From assembly GCF_019711515.1 (NCBI RefSeq), contig NZ_JAIGNO010000005.1, positions 151,238 to 215,237 of the forward strand: 64,000 nt of DNA. The letters run 5' to 3'. The position numbers and the translations under genes were made by a program. This DNA comes from Qipengyuania qiaonensis (lineage in GTDB: Bacteria; Pseudomonadota; Alphaproteobacteria; Sphingomonadales; Sphingomonadaceae). Below, in pieces: positions 53,113-62,315 of the stretch. Each line of letters begins with the position of its first letter. The first letter of the stretch is position 1. The notes under the pieces are model-generated. The model worked only from the letters and a program-made list of their open reading frames with translations. It was not told where the DNA came from and did no database searches.

Positions 53113-53586
53113 TCATGATCCCGACAGCATAGAAGGCGATGCGTCGCGCGAGAGCACTTCGCGCAACGCAAAAAGAGATTGCATGCCGCTTACGCCGGGC
53201 AGTTTCGATAGCTCTTCCCGGTGTATCCGCTCGAAATCCTTGAGGTCTTTGGCTCGCAAGGACAGCAAATAGTCTTCCGAGCCTGACAAGAGATGGCAAG
53301 ACAGAAGCGAGGGGCTCGAACGAACTGCGTTTTCAAAGGCCTCGAAAGTATCAGTTGCTTTGCTCTTAACCTGAATCAACACCATGACCAGGGTGCCGAA
53401 GCCAAGTTTTTCAAAGTTTAGCTTGGGACTGTATCCCTTGATGTAGCCATCGCTTTCGAGAAGGCGCTGGCGTCGTCCCGCGGCCGGTCCCGAAAGACGC
53501 GCAGCTTCGCCCAATTCCGCATTGGTTGCGGTGCCACCTTCCAGAAGCCGAGCAACGATCGCAGTGTCAAATCTGTCCAGCATCAT
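53113..53586 (-). CDS. Lrp/AsnC-family regulator
   Basis: A 157-residue regulator. The AsnC-type helix-turn-helix (LDRFDTAIVARLLEGGTATNAELGEAARLSGPAAGRRQRLLES) precedes the RAM ligand domain (GFGTLVMVLIQVKSK, HLLSGSEDYLLSLRAKDLKDFERI). ATG 53586 is taken; a TTG lies at 53598. It is divergent from alanine dehydrogenase, so it probably senses alanine or a related amino acid and controls ald. Confidence 0.9.
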   Translation of the reverse strand: MMLDRFDTAIVARLLEGGTATNAELGEAARLSGPAAGRRQRLLESDGYIKGYSPKLNFEKLGFGTLVMVLIQVKSKATDTFEAFENAVRSSPSLLSCHLLSGSEDYLLSLRAKDLKDFERIHREELSKLPGVSGMQSLFALREVLSRDASPSMLSGS

Positions 53587-53713
53587 TTCAAAATCCAAAG
53601 TCCGATTTCAGTTTCAGAATGTCTACGAGATCAAGTTCTGGGCCGCAAGGTTGATCAGAAATTCCGGCAAGAACGGCTTATGAGTGAGCAATCTAATCAC
53701 AGGAGTTTGCATC

Positions 53714-54826
53714 ATGATCGTCGGCGTTCCCAAAGAGATCAAGAAGCAGGAGGCGCGCGTGGGCCTTACTCCAGCAGCCGTTCGCGAATATGTCGAACGC
53801 GGCCATTCGGTGCTGGTCGAAACCAAGGCAGGCACGGGGATGGGAGCCGATGACACCGTTTATGCGGACGCCGGAGCGACCATCGTCGGAAGTGCGTTCG
53901 AGGTTTTCGCTCAGGCCGACATGATCGTGAAGGTCAAGGAACCGCAGCCCGAAGAGTGGGTAAAACTACGAGAAGGGCAAATTCTGTTCACCTATCTGCA
54001 TCTAGCCCCTGATCCCGAGCAAACGAGGGGCCTGCTGGAAAGTGGCGTGACCTCGATCGCATATGAAACGGTAACCGAAGGTGTCGGACTGCCGTTATTG
54101 GCTCCGATGAGTGAAGTCGCCGGCCGCCTGTCCATCGAGGCCGCCGCCCTCGCAAGTCGCCACTTCAACGGTGGCAGCGGACTACTTCTGGGCGGTGTGC
54201 CGGGCGTCGCACCTGCGCGCGTTTTGGTGCTTGGCGGCGGGGTCGTGGGAACCCACGCAGCGCGGATGGCAGTTGGCTTGGGCGCCGATGTATCGATCCT
54301 CGATCGCTCCTTGCCGCGCTTGCGTCAGCTGGATGAATTGTTCTGCGGCCGCGCCCGCACCCTCTTCTCAACGGTCGACGCAATCGAAGCCGAATTGAGA
54401 CACGCCGATGTCGTGATCGGCAGTGTTCTCACCCCTGGGGCAAGCGCACCAAGGCTGGTCACCAAAGATATGCTGGGCAGCATGAAGCCAAGAAGCGTGG
54501 TCGTAGATGTCGCGATCGACCAGGGCGGCTGCTTTGAAACCTCGCGCGCGACGAGCCATGCCGCACCGACTTACGAGGTCGACGGTATCATTCATTACTG
54601 TGTCGCCAATATGCCCGGTAGCGTGCCAAGAACATCCAGCCACGCGCTTAACAATGCGACGCTTCCCTACGGTCTCGCACTGGCCGACGGCGGTTTGAGG
54701 GCGATCAGGGAGAACAGGGGTCTTCTGGCAGGTCTGTCGACTCATCGCGGTCGCCTTACCAGCGAACCCGTCGCGAGGGCGCTGGGCCTTGATTTCGAGC
54801 CGTCTGCCGACGCTCTGGGCGCCTGA
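53714..54826 (+). CDS. ald: Alanine dehydrogenase
   Basis: A 370-residue NAD-dependent enzyme oxidising L-alanine to pyruvate and ammonia. It starts MIVGVPKEIKKQEARVGLTP. The substrate residues sit in VKVKEPQPEEW and YLHLAPD, the NAD motif is VLVLGGGVVGTHAARMAVGLGADVSILD, and VDVAIDQGGCFETSRATSH follows. AGGAG precedes the ATG by 8 bases. The divergent Lrp-type gene is its likely regulator. Confidence 0.96.
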   Translation: MIVGVPKEIKKQEARVGLTPAAVREYVERGHSVLVETKAGTGMGADDTVYADAGATIVGSAFEVFAQADMIVKVKEPQPEEWVKLREGQILFTYLHLAPDPEQTRGLLESGVTSIAYETVTEGVGLPLLAPMSEVAGRLSIEAAALASRHFNGGSGLLLGGVPGVAPARVLVLGGGVVGTHAARMAVGLGADVSILDRSLPRLRQLDELFCGRARTLFSTVDAIEAELRHADVVIGSVLTPGASAPRLVTKDMLGSMKPRSVVVDVAIDQGGCFETSRATSHAAPTYEVDGIIHYCVANMPGSVPRTSSHALNNATLPYGLALADGGLRAIRENRGLLAGLSTHRGRLTSEPVARALGLDFEPSADALGA

Positions 54827-55305
54827 ACATCGTCCTAATGCCGGGCTATTCGAACCAGGCCAGCTGCAAGGAAGGAATCGCCTCACTTTTGGAGCTGTCG
54901 ATCTCGAACGGTTCCGGCAGGACGTTCCGAACAGAAATGCTCGGAACGCGTCGTCCGGAGGCGCGAGTGGCGCGCGGATGATGCTGTTGCCCCGCTTCCA
55001 TGAACATGGCCGAAAGCACCTGCGAAGGACCCTGGGCTTGGGAGCGAGCCTCGGGCAATCCGCAGCGAGGCTTCGACGCTACAGCTCCGCATGCGGGCAT
55101 TGCCCGCGAAATTGTGGAAGCCTGATACCCCCTGTAGCCGACCCGGCGCCATATTGCAGGAAAGGGAAGAATCGTATACGATTTCTTCAATTGTCGGCTT
55201 CGATCAGCGCAGACCGCTTGGAAAAAATGCTTTCCCGTAGGCTCCGTGCCCATGCCCGCCGTAGCGGGCTTTCAAGAAACTCCAATACTCAGATGGAAAG
55301 ATCCC
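54827..55305. other. Long intergenic region before the DUF885 gene
   Basis: About 480 bases. No frame looks like a real gene: three overlapping frames on both strands are open but compositionally poor. The only clear element is the palindrome at 55170. The length is unusual for this densely packed window and suggests decayed sequence plus a regulated promoter. Confidence 0.4.
55170..55183. promoter_or_regulatory. Perfect GTATAC-centred palindrome before the DUF885 gene
   Basis: AATCGTATACGATT is a perfect 14-bp palindrome, with GAAG and CTTC arms just outside. It shares AATCGTATACG with the hydroxyproline operator at 45711. It lies 123 bases before the DUF885 start codon, a position suited to a GntR-type repressor. 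Confidence 0.65.
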
Positions 55306-57186
55306 ATGACCAGCTCACTTCGTCGATTGCTGATCCTGTCAGTCTTGTTGCTCCCAAGCGTTGTTGCGGCACCAGCCCTCGCTCAATCAGGAGACAACCC
55401 ACTCGATGCGCCTAAGGCCGCAGACAGCGAAGAAAGTCGCCTCCACGCCTGGCTAGACGGCCAGTACGAAGAACTGCTTGATCGCAGTCCTATGGCGATA
55501 GCGTATGCGGGGGGGAAAGATCGGTATGACGAGATCGACGACATGTCCGAAGAGGCGGCGCGTCGAACGCTCGAATGGCAACGTCGCTCGATCGACGAAC
55601 TGCACGCAAGGTTCGACCGCAGCAAGCTTGGCGAGAATGGCCAACTGTCCTGGGACCTGTGGATCTTCCAGTACCGCGAAGCCGCAATGCTGTGGGAGGT
55701 GCGTCGCAATGCGTATGTTTTCAATCAGATGTCGGGGCCGCAGACCGCCATTCCGCAGTTTCTCATGCAAATCCATAGAGTCGACGAGCCAGCTGACATG
55801 GACGCCTACATTGCTCGAATTGGTGGGGTGGCGCGTGCGGAATTGCAATTGCTGCAAATTGCGAAACGCCATGCTGCCAACGGTGTTCGGCCTCCGCGCT
55901 TCGCCTATGAAATGATGATTCCGCAGGTGCGGACGCTGGCTACTGGCGCACCTTTTGGAGGGGAAGGGGATAGTCCCATTTGGGCAGACGCCGTCCACAA
56001 GATAGACAGTTTGCAGGAAGCCGGCAAGATCGACCAGGTTAGAGCGAATAGCTTTCGGGCTGAGGCCCGGGAGGCGCTATTGAGCGAGTGGCAGCCAGCC
56101 TTCGAACAGCTGGCTGCATGGTTCGAGTCCGAGCTCCCCAAGGCGGACATCGTCGCCACTGGCGTCGGGGGGGCTCCGGGCGGCAAAGACTTTTATCGAG
56201 CCGCGCTTGCAAACTCGACGACCACGAGCCTGACGGCTGACGAGATCCATATGATCGGCCTACGCGAGGTTGCGAGGATCCGCGAAGAAATGGAACTCGT
56301 AAAGGACCGGACTGGCTTCGACGGCTCGTTAGGCGAATTCTTCAAGTTCATTAGAGAAGATGACAGGTTCTACGAGCCGAGTACGGAAGCTGGAAGACAG
56401 GCGTTCTTGGACTCCGCAGCGAACTATGTCGACGAGATGAAATCCCGACTTCCCCTTTATTTTAACAAACTTCCGAAAGCTGACATCATCGTGAAGCGAG
56501 TGGAGCCATATCGAGAGATTCCCGGCGGCGCGGCGCATTACTCATTTTCAACCAGCGATGGCACACGGCCCGGTGCGTTCTACCTGCATCTGATCAATAT
56601 GCGGTCCAATCCGAAGCCGTTTCTGGAAGCCACGGTCTATCATGAGGCGCTACCCGGCCATCACCTCAACTTTGCGATTGCCCGGGAGCTCGATACCGTC
56701 CCGAAATTCCGCAAGTATCTCTATATCAATGCCTATCAGGAAGGCTGGGGCCTCTACGCGGAGAAGCTGGCGAAGGAAATGGGCGGCTATCGCGACCCCT
56801 ATTCCGACTTTGGCCGCCTGACTGCAGAAATCTGGCGCGCCGCGCGACTGGTTGTCGATACCGGATTGCACGACAAGGGCTGGACTGAAGAGGAGGCAGT
56901 CGAATACATGGCTGGCAATACAGCACTGTCCATAGATCAGATTCGATCGGAAGTGCGGCGCTATGTCGTTATGCCGGGTCAGGCCACCGGGTACATGATC
57001 GGCTTGCTCAAACTTGAGCGGTTGCGCCAGAAGGCAGAGCGAGAGATGGGCGACGAGTTCGACCTCCGTCGCTTCCATGACCTAATCCTGGATCAGGGCC
57101 AGATGCCCTTTGACCTGCTTGAGCACCGCGTCGATCGGCTCATTGCCACGTCCCAAGCGGCGTCTGCATCGGCCGCTATCCAATAG
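55306..57186 (+). CDS. Secreted DUF885 family metallohydrolase
   Basis: A 626-residue protein with a signal peptide (MTSSLRRLLILSVLLLPSVV to APALAQ). The DUF885 domain has a probable zinc motif in YHEALPGHHLNFA and the conserved AYQEGWGLYAEKLAKEMG, MPGQATGYMIG. Members are thought to be periplasmic metallopeptidases or hydrolases; the substrate is unknown. ATG 55306 is chosen so that the signal peptide is N-terminal. It fits a peptide-breakdown role with the M1 fusion, the M19 protein and ald nearby. Confidence 0.88.
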   Translation: MTSSLRRLLILSVLLLPSVVAAPALAQSGDNPLDAPKAADSEESRLHAWLDGQYEELLDRSPMAIAYAGGKDRYDEIDDMSEEAARRTLEWQRRSIDELHARFDRSKLGENGQLSWDLWIFQYREAAMLWEVRRNAYVFNQMSGPQTAIPQFLMQIHRVDEPADMDAYIARIGGVARAELQLLQIAKRHAANGVRPPRFAYEMMIPQVRTLATGAPFGGEGDSPIWADAVHKIDSLQEAGKIDQVRANSFRAEAREALLSEWQPAFEQLAAWFESELPKADIVATGVGGAPGGKDFYRAALANSTTTSLTADEIHMIGLREVARIREEMELVKDRTGFDGSLGEFFKFIREDDRFYEPSTEAGRQAFLDSAANYVDEMKSRLPLYFNKLPKADIIVKRVEPYREIPGGAAHYSFSTSDGTRPGAFYLHLINMRSNPKPFLEATVYHEALPGHHLNFAIARELDTVPKFRKYLYINAYQEGWGLYAEKLAKEMGGYRDPYSDFGRLTAEIWRAARLVVDTGLHDKGWTEEEAVEYMAGNTALSIDQIRSEVRRYVVMPGQATGYMIGLLKLERLRQKAEREMGDEFDLRRFHDLILDQGQMPFDLLEHRVDRLIATSQAASASAAIQ

Positions 57187-57472
57187 TCGACTTCATCTCG
57201 ATCCGAAGAAGTCCAAGGCGCTCTTCAAGACTTTCCCGCCCGGCAAAGCCGGGTGGGCGCTGAGCTGCGCGCAGCGACCTTGGGATCCCCGGTCCATCCG
57301 CTAGGATCAGAAAATCTATCCCTCCTGCCCAGTTTAACTTCGTTGACCGGCCTAGCATAGTCGAGGCAGCATCAGCCTTTCTACGGGATAACGAAGAGGC
57401 GGCGGCCAAAGAGCCATTAGCCGAAGCGCAAATCTATTGTCATGTACGCACCTGAGAGGGGAGTGAGGCGAA

Positions 57473-59890
57473 ATGAAGGGACAGAAAGATCGACTCCGTC
57501 GTCGAGGTCAGGCTTCGAGCTCAGGGGCTCCCGAGCGCCGATTTACCAGCCGTCGAGTGGCAAGAAGCGGGCGTAGTTGGCGTGTTGCGCTGCTGATAGG
57601 TACCACGGCCTTTGTGACGCCGGGATTCGCATCCGGAGCGTTTGCTCAGGAGGCTTCTGAACGAAGTGACGATGTTCAGAGCAAAGAAACCAACGTGATC
57701 ATTGTCACTGCGCGCAAATCGAATGAATCGATACAGAGTGTTCCGATCTCGGTAACTGCGATCACGGGAGAAGAGCTGCGTTCACAAGGCGCTAACGAGA
57801 TACAGGATGTGGTCCGCAATGTTCCAGGGCTTGCGTTGTCGCGCGCTGAGCGCGGCCTAGCCCGTTACAGCATTCGCGGCCTTAGCACTAACGTCTCCGC
57901 TCCGACGGTCGCCATTTTTCTGGATGATATCTCACTGGTCACGATCAGCACGACATTCAGCGGCGGCTTCGATCCGGTGTTCTTCGACATGCAGCGGCTG
58001 GAAGTGCTGAAAGGACCGCAGGGTACGCTATACGGCGGAAGTGCGATGGGCGGGGCGATCAAGTACGCCAGCAACACGCCGGACATGAACCGGTTCAGTG
58101 TCGACGCGGCGGTCGGCGCTGCCGTTGTTTCAGAAGGGTCGCCCGACTACAACGGCGAAGTCGTCGTCAATGCACCGATCATCGAAGGGTCTCTCGCATT
58201 TCGCGGTGGCTTCTTCTACCGCAGGGACGGTGGCTACATCGATGCCGTGCCTGGCGATGTACAGATTTCAACCCGGTCCAGCACGCCGTTCCCGGAGTAC
58301 ACGCCGCTTCGGTTGGACGCGCTCAGCACGCGGCGCGAGGAAAACATCAATTACAGCGATACATACGCCTTGCGGGGCTCGATCGAATGGCAACCATCTG
58401 CGGACTGGTCCATCCGCCCTCAAGTGTTCTACCAAGAATCAAAATTGCAGGACAGCAGTCTTTATTTCCTAGGAAGGCCTGATTTTGAATCGTCATTCAG
58501 AATTCCCCAACCTAATGTCGAGCAAACTTCGGTATTTAGCCTCAATATCGAGAAAGATCTTGGCGGAGTCACGCTTACTTCATTGACGTCGCAGTTTGAT
58601 AGAGGATTCGACTACAAAAGAGACTACAGTTTTATACTGGCAAATATTTTTCAATTCCTCTACCCTCTAACTGGTATAAACGTTTCAGAGACCGATACCT
58701 CCACGTTCAGTCAGGAGTTGCGGCTCGCGTCGGACAACAGTCCCAGTGCGCCTTTCAGATGGGTTGTCGGGGCGTATTATCAGGACCAAGTCGATGAATT
58801 ATTTCAGGCTGTCGATCAGCCCGGATCGGGCGCCATCTTCGGCGTTCCGTCAGATCGACTTTATCTTGGTGATACTAAGGCTAGTTTGAAGCAGTATGCA
58901 CTGTTCGGCGAGGCAAGTTATCGCCTGTTTGATCGTTTGGAGCTCACTGCCGGGGTACGGCTGTTCAAGGACCGCCAGCGACTTGATGCTGTATATGATG
59001 GCCTTATTGCCGGCCCCATCACGGTCGTTGACGGACGTACCAGCGAGGAAGACGGCATCAATCCAAAGTTTGGGCTGTCTTACGAAGTTACAGGAGATAA
59101 TCTTCTGTTCGCGTCAGCGGCACGGGGGTACCGTCCCGGGGGACCGAACCGTTATGTGGTAAGTCCCGACGCCTGCGGCGACGATCTGGCTGCGATCGGT
59201 CTGACGCAGATCCCGGATTCATTTCAGTCCGATAGTGTATGGACGTATGAAGTTGGAACGAAGAACCTGTTTGCGGATGGCAGGCTGACGGTGAATGCCG
59301 CGGCGTTCCTGACGAAATGGAAGGATACGCAGCAGCTTGTCGGTTTGCCATGCGGGTTCGGCTTCACCGCCAATCTGGGAAGTGCGGAAGTCAAGGGCTT
59401 CGAATTCGAAGCGCGCGTTGAGCCTATCGATGGCCTCGAGATAGGCGGGAATGCCGCTTACACAAAAAGCGAGGTTCTCGAATCTTTGGAAGGAATCGTC
59501 GAAGCGGGCGATCCGCTGCCCAATGTGCCCACTTGGATGGCGAGCGCCTACGCTGGTTATTCAACGACATTCGGAAATGGTTGGAACGTGAACCTTCGCG
59601 GCGAATATCAGTATCAAGGGCGCGCGCCGTTCGGCATCGTTCCGGATCTGAATGTTGTTTTCTCGGATGGGGTCGATGCGGGCGTCCCCAACCCGTCAGA
59701 ATTCCGGCAGAGCTATGATGTGGTAAACCTGGCGGCGTCGATCGGTAAGGATGATACGCTCCTTCGGTTGTTCGCCCGGAACATATTCAATGCACGTCCG
59801 CAGCTCGATCTCGCCATTTTCAGTGGTTCTGACCAGACTTTTACAATTCGGCCCCGAACCATCGGGTTGGAACTTGTACAGAGCTTCTAA
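57473..59890 (+). CDS. TonB-dependent receptor
   Basis: An 805-residue outer-membrane receptor. A long basic N-terminus (about 35 residues with many Arg) precedes the hydrophobic signal core ending FASGAFAQ. TonB box-like NVIIVTARKSNESIQSVPISV and the plug (LRSQGANEIQDVVRNVPGLALSRAERG, VLKGPQGTLYGGSAMGGAIKY) follow. The barrel ends ELVQSF. This is the large sphingomonad receptor class for organic substrates. It probably brings in the substrate of the following quinoprotein and dipeptidase-like proteins. GGGGAGTGAGG precedes the ATG. Confidence 0.92.
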   Translation: MKGQKDRLRRRGQASSSGAPERRFTSRRVARSGRSWRVALLIGTTAFVTPGFASGAFAQEASERSDDVQSKETNVIIVTARKSNESIQSVPISVTAITGEELRSQGANEIQDVVRNVPGLALSRAERGLARYSIRGLSTNVSAPTVAIFLDDISLVTISTTFSGGFDPVFFDMQRLEVLKGPQGTLYGGSAMGGAIKYASNTPDMNRFSVDAAVGAAVVSEGSPDYNGEVVVNAPIIEGSLAFRGGFFYRRDGGYIDAVPGDVQISTRSSTPFPEYTPLRLDALSTRREENINYSDTYALRGSIEWQPSADWSIRPQVFYQESKLQDSSLYFLGRPDFESSFRIPQPNVEQTSVFSLNIEKDLGGVTLTSLTSQFDRGFDYKRDYSFILANIFQFLYPLTGINVSETDTSTFSQELRLASDNSPSAPFRWVVGAYYQDQVDELFQAVDQPGSGAIFGVPSDRLYLGDTKASLKQYALFGEASYRLFDRLELTAGVRLFKDRQRLDAVYDGLIAGPITVVDGRTSEEDGINPKFGLSYEVTGDNLLFASAARGYRPGGPNRYVVSPDACGDDLAAIGLTQIPDSFQSDSVWTYEVGTKNLFADGRLTVNAAAFLTKWKDTQQLVGLPCGFGFTANLGSAEVKGFEFEARVEPIDGLEIGGNAAYTKSEVLESLEGIVEAGDPLPNVPTWMASAYAGYSTTFGNGWNVNLRGEYQYQGRAPFGIVPDLNVVFSDGVDAGVPNPSEFRQSYDVVNLAASIGKDDTLLRLFARNIFNARPQLDLAIFSGSDQTFTIRPRTIGLELVQSF

Positions 59891-59949
59891 CGCAACGGGC
59901 CTCCCTGGTTGGAGTGCGATCCTGCATTCTTCTAAGATGGAGAGAATCA

Positions 59950-62016
59950 ATGCCTCTGGCGAAACATGTTAGTTTTAGCTTCGCCGCAGCGCTCTGCAGC
60001 ACTGTCCTCTTGCTGGCAGGCTGCAGCCAGGAGCCGGAGGGAGACAGCGCGCTCTGGCAGGATCAGACCGCCTATTTCTACCGCGTCTCGCAAGTGGATG
60101 CAGGCAATGTCCAGGACCTTGGCGTCGCATGGGAGTTTGCGGATTTCGTCGTCAGAGGCCAAACCAATCGAGGCGTTGAGGCTACGCCAGTCGTAGTAGA
60201 CGGGGTGATGTACGTATCAGGTCCGTGGAGCGTGGTATATGCCATCGACGCACGCACCGGTGAACAGCTGTGGCAATATGACCCCGAGGTCGACGGCGCA
60301 TATGCGCGTCGTGCGTGCTGCGATGCCGTCAACCGCGGTGTAAAGGTGCAAGACGGGGCAGTGTATGTCGGGACGCTCGATGGATATCTCGTCGCTTTGG
60401 ACGCCAAGACCGGCAAGCCAAAATGGAAGACCGACACGTTCATTGACCGGACACGCAGCTATACGATCACCGGCGCTCCGAGCGTCGCTGGAGACAATGT
60501 CATAATCGGCAATGGCGGCGCGGAATTGGGCGTGCGCGGCTATGTGACGGCAATCGACCGCGAGACGGGCGAGCTGGCCTGGCGTTTCTACCTCGTCCCG
60601 GGCGATCCGGCAGCCGGTCCGGACGAGCACCCCGAAGTAACCGAGGCCCGAAAGACGTGGGACCCGAACTCGGCATGGGAATTCGGCGGCGGTGGAACCG
60701 CCTGGGATTCCATTGTCTATGATCCCGAAACGGACATCGTTTACGTCGGTACCGGCAACGGAAGTCCGCATCCCGCATGGCTGCGGAGCCCTGCCGGGGG
60801 TGACAACCTCTATCTCTCGTCGATCGTCGCGATCGACGCGCGCAGCGGGCGCAAGAAGTGGCACTATCAGACAACCCCACGTGACAGCTGGGATTACACG
60901 GCGACACAGAACATGATCCTTGCCGACATGGAAATCGGTGGCGAACCACGCAAGGTCATCATGCAGGCACCTAAGAACGGGTTTTTCTACGTCCTGGACC
61001 GCGTGACCGGAGAGCTGCTGTCTGCCGAAAAGTACACGACGGTCACCTGGGCGGATCGTGTCGACATTGAAACTGGTCGCCCGGTACTGAGCGAGCAAGG
61101 CAACTTCTCAAAGGAAACCAAGCTCGTCTGGCCGTCTGAAGCGGGCGGGCACAACTGGCAACCGATGGCCTACAGCGAGGCAGCAGGGCTGGTCTATATT
61201 CCGGTGCTTGAAACGCCGATGACGTTTGAGACCGCGGCTTCGCCCTATCAGCCGCATACCGTTTCTCAAGGCTCCCGAACCAGCCTGGTCGGCCTCGCAC
61301 CGGACGACAAGGCGCTCGCGCCACTTGTGAATGGGCAGCCCAAGCCCAAATTCGAGCAGGTGCTTCGTGCCTGGGATCCCGTTAAGCAGAAGGAAGCATG
61401 GAGTTCCGGGCCAATGCCGTTCTGGAGCGGCGGGGTCATGGCGACAAGCAATGGCCTGGTAGCGCAGGGCAGTGCCGACGGGGTCCTCACGATCTACAAC
61501 GCAAAAAACGGTGAAGTTCTTCGCCGGATCAATATCGGAACCGGTATCATGGCAGCCCCGATGTCCTACGAAATCGATGGCGAGCAATACATAGCTGTGG
61601 CCGCCGGCTTTGGCGGCGCCCTGAACGGTTTTTTCAAGTCGGGCTGGGCAGCTGCCGAGCGGGAAAACACTCCGCGCATACTTGCATTTAAGCTAGGCGG
61701 TACTGAACCGACCCTCCCACCATTGCGCCAATCGAAACCGCTGGTGCCAGCGCCTACAAAATTCCGCGGTACGCCTGCTCAAGTCGCTCGCGGAGCCGGG
61801 CTCTACACCACAAATTGCGCCCGCTGTCACGGCGGACCAGGGACAACCGGAGGGTACCCGAACCTCTGGAAGATGACGCCCGAAACGCACGATGCCTTCG
61901 ATGCCATCGTGCTCGAAGGCGCATACGCCTACTCGGGCATGGCCTCATTCTCCGACGTGCTGACCAAACAAGAAACCAGAGACCTTCATGCTTTCATCGC
62001 CGAGCCGCCCGAATAA
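59950..62016 (+). CDS. PQQ-dependent dehydrogenase with C-terminal cytochrome c domain, lipoprotein
   Basis: A 688-residue quinohemoprotein. The lipobox LLAGC puts the lipid on Cys25. The eight-bladed propeller has the adjacent Cys123-Cys124 pair (RACCDAVNRG) and calcium ligands Glu192 (GNGGAE) and Asn270 (GTGNGSP). The probable catalytic Asp312 lies in PRDSWDY. A cytochrome c motif C623-A-R-C-H627 lies near the end. Such enzymes oxidise alcohols and pass electrons to the respiratory chain. GGAGAG precedes ATG 59950. It follows the TonB receptor by 59 bases, probably in one operon. Confidence 0.92.
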   Translation: MPLAKHVSFSFAAALCSTVLLLAGCSQEPEGDSALWQDQTAYFYRVSQVDAGNVQDLGVAWEFADFVVRGQTNRGVEATPVVVDGVMYVSGPWSVVYAIDARTGEQLWQYDPEVDGAYARRACCDAVNRGVKVQDGAVYVGTLDGYLVALDAKTGKPKWKTDTFIDRTRSYTITGAPSVAGDNVIIGNGGAELGVRGYVTAIDRETGELAWRFYLVPGDPAAGPDEHPEVTEARKTWDPNSAWEFGGGGTAWDSIVYDPETDIVYVGTGNGSPHPAWLRSPAGGDNLYLSSIVAIDARSGRKKWHYQTTPRDSWDYTATQNMILADMEIGGEPRKVIMQAPKNGFFYVLDRVTGELLSAEKYTTVTWADRVDIETGRPVLSEQGNFSKETKLVWPSEAGGHNWQPMAYSEAAGLVYIPVLETPMTFETAASPYQPHTVSQGSRTSLVGLAPDDKALAPLVNGQPKPKFEQVLRAWDPVKQKEAWSSGPMPFWSGGVMATSNGLVAQGSADGVLTIYNAKNGEVLRRINIGTGIMAAPMSYEIDGEQYIAVAAGFGGALNGFFKSGWAAAERENTPRILAFKLGGTEPTLPPLRQSKPLVPAPTKFRGTPAQVARGAGLYTTNCARCHGGPGTTGGYPNLWKMTPETHDAFDAIVLEGAYAYSGMASFSDVLTKQETRDLHAFIAEPPE

Positions 62017-62315
62017 ATCGAAAACCTAGGAGGGACCGACGCAACACGTCGAACGAATGCGACTGCCGCACTTGTCTCCGCCCGTCCCACATGGGTTATT
62101 CGTCGCGCGCAATTGAATGGCAAGGCCGTCGACCAATGACGCAGTGGCGATGCCAAGCGATCCGCTCCGACCGGTGGTGCGGCAGGTGCTGGACAGCGAG
62201 AACAGCCATTCATCGTGCTGGTACGATGGTTTCATCGAAAGCAGGAAAGATGATCGCGAGGCGATGTGAGGTTCGGAAAAGAACAGAAAGACGGTCTTAA
62301 CGGAAGGAAAATTGT
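62017..62315. other. Spacer with orphan AGGAGG and a 50-residue frame
   Basis: A strong ribosome-binding sequence (AGGAGG at about 62029) has no start codon at a workable distance. A 50-residue frame at 62117-62269 (MARPSTNDAVAMPSDPL, later SCWYDGFIESRKDDREAM) has coding-like codon use but no family match and no good ribosome site. The stretch looks like the scar of a deleted gene between the dehydrogenase and the M19 gene. Confidence 0.35.

Noticed and set aside
54789..55415. 208-residue plus-strand frame between ald and the DUF885 gene
   Set aside because: It overlaps the ald end, an operator palindrome and the DUF885 signal peptide, and its composition is not coding-like.
57238..57258. 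CCCGGC-AAA-GCCGGG hairpin after the DUF885 gene as terminator
   Set aside because: No T-run follows on either strand, so a rho-independent terminator cannot be supported.
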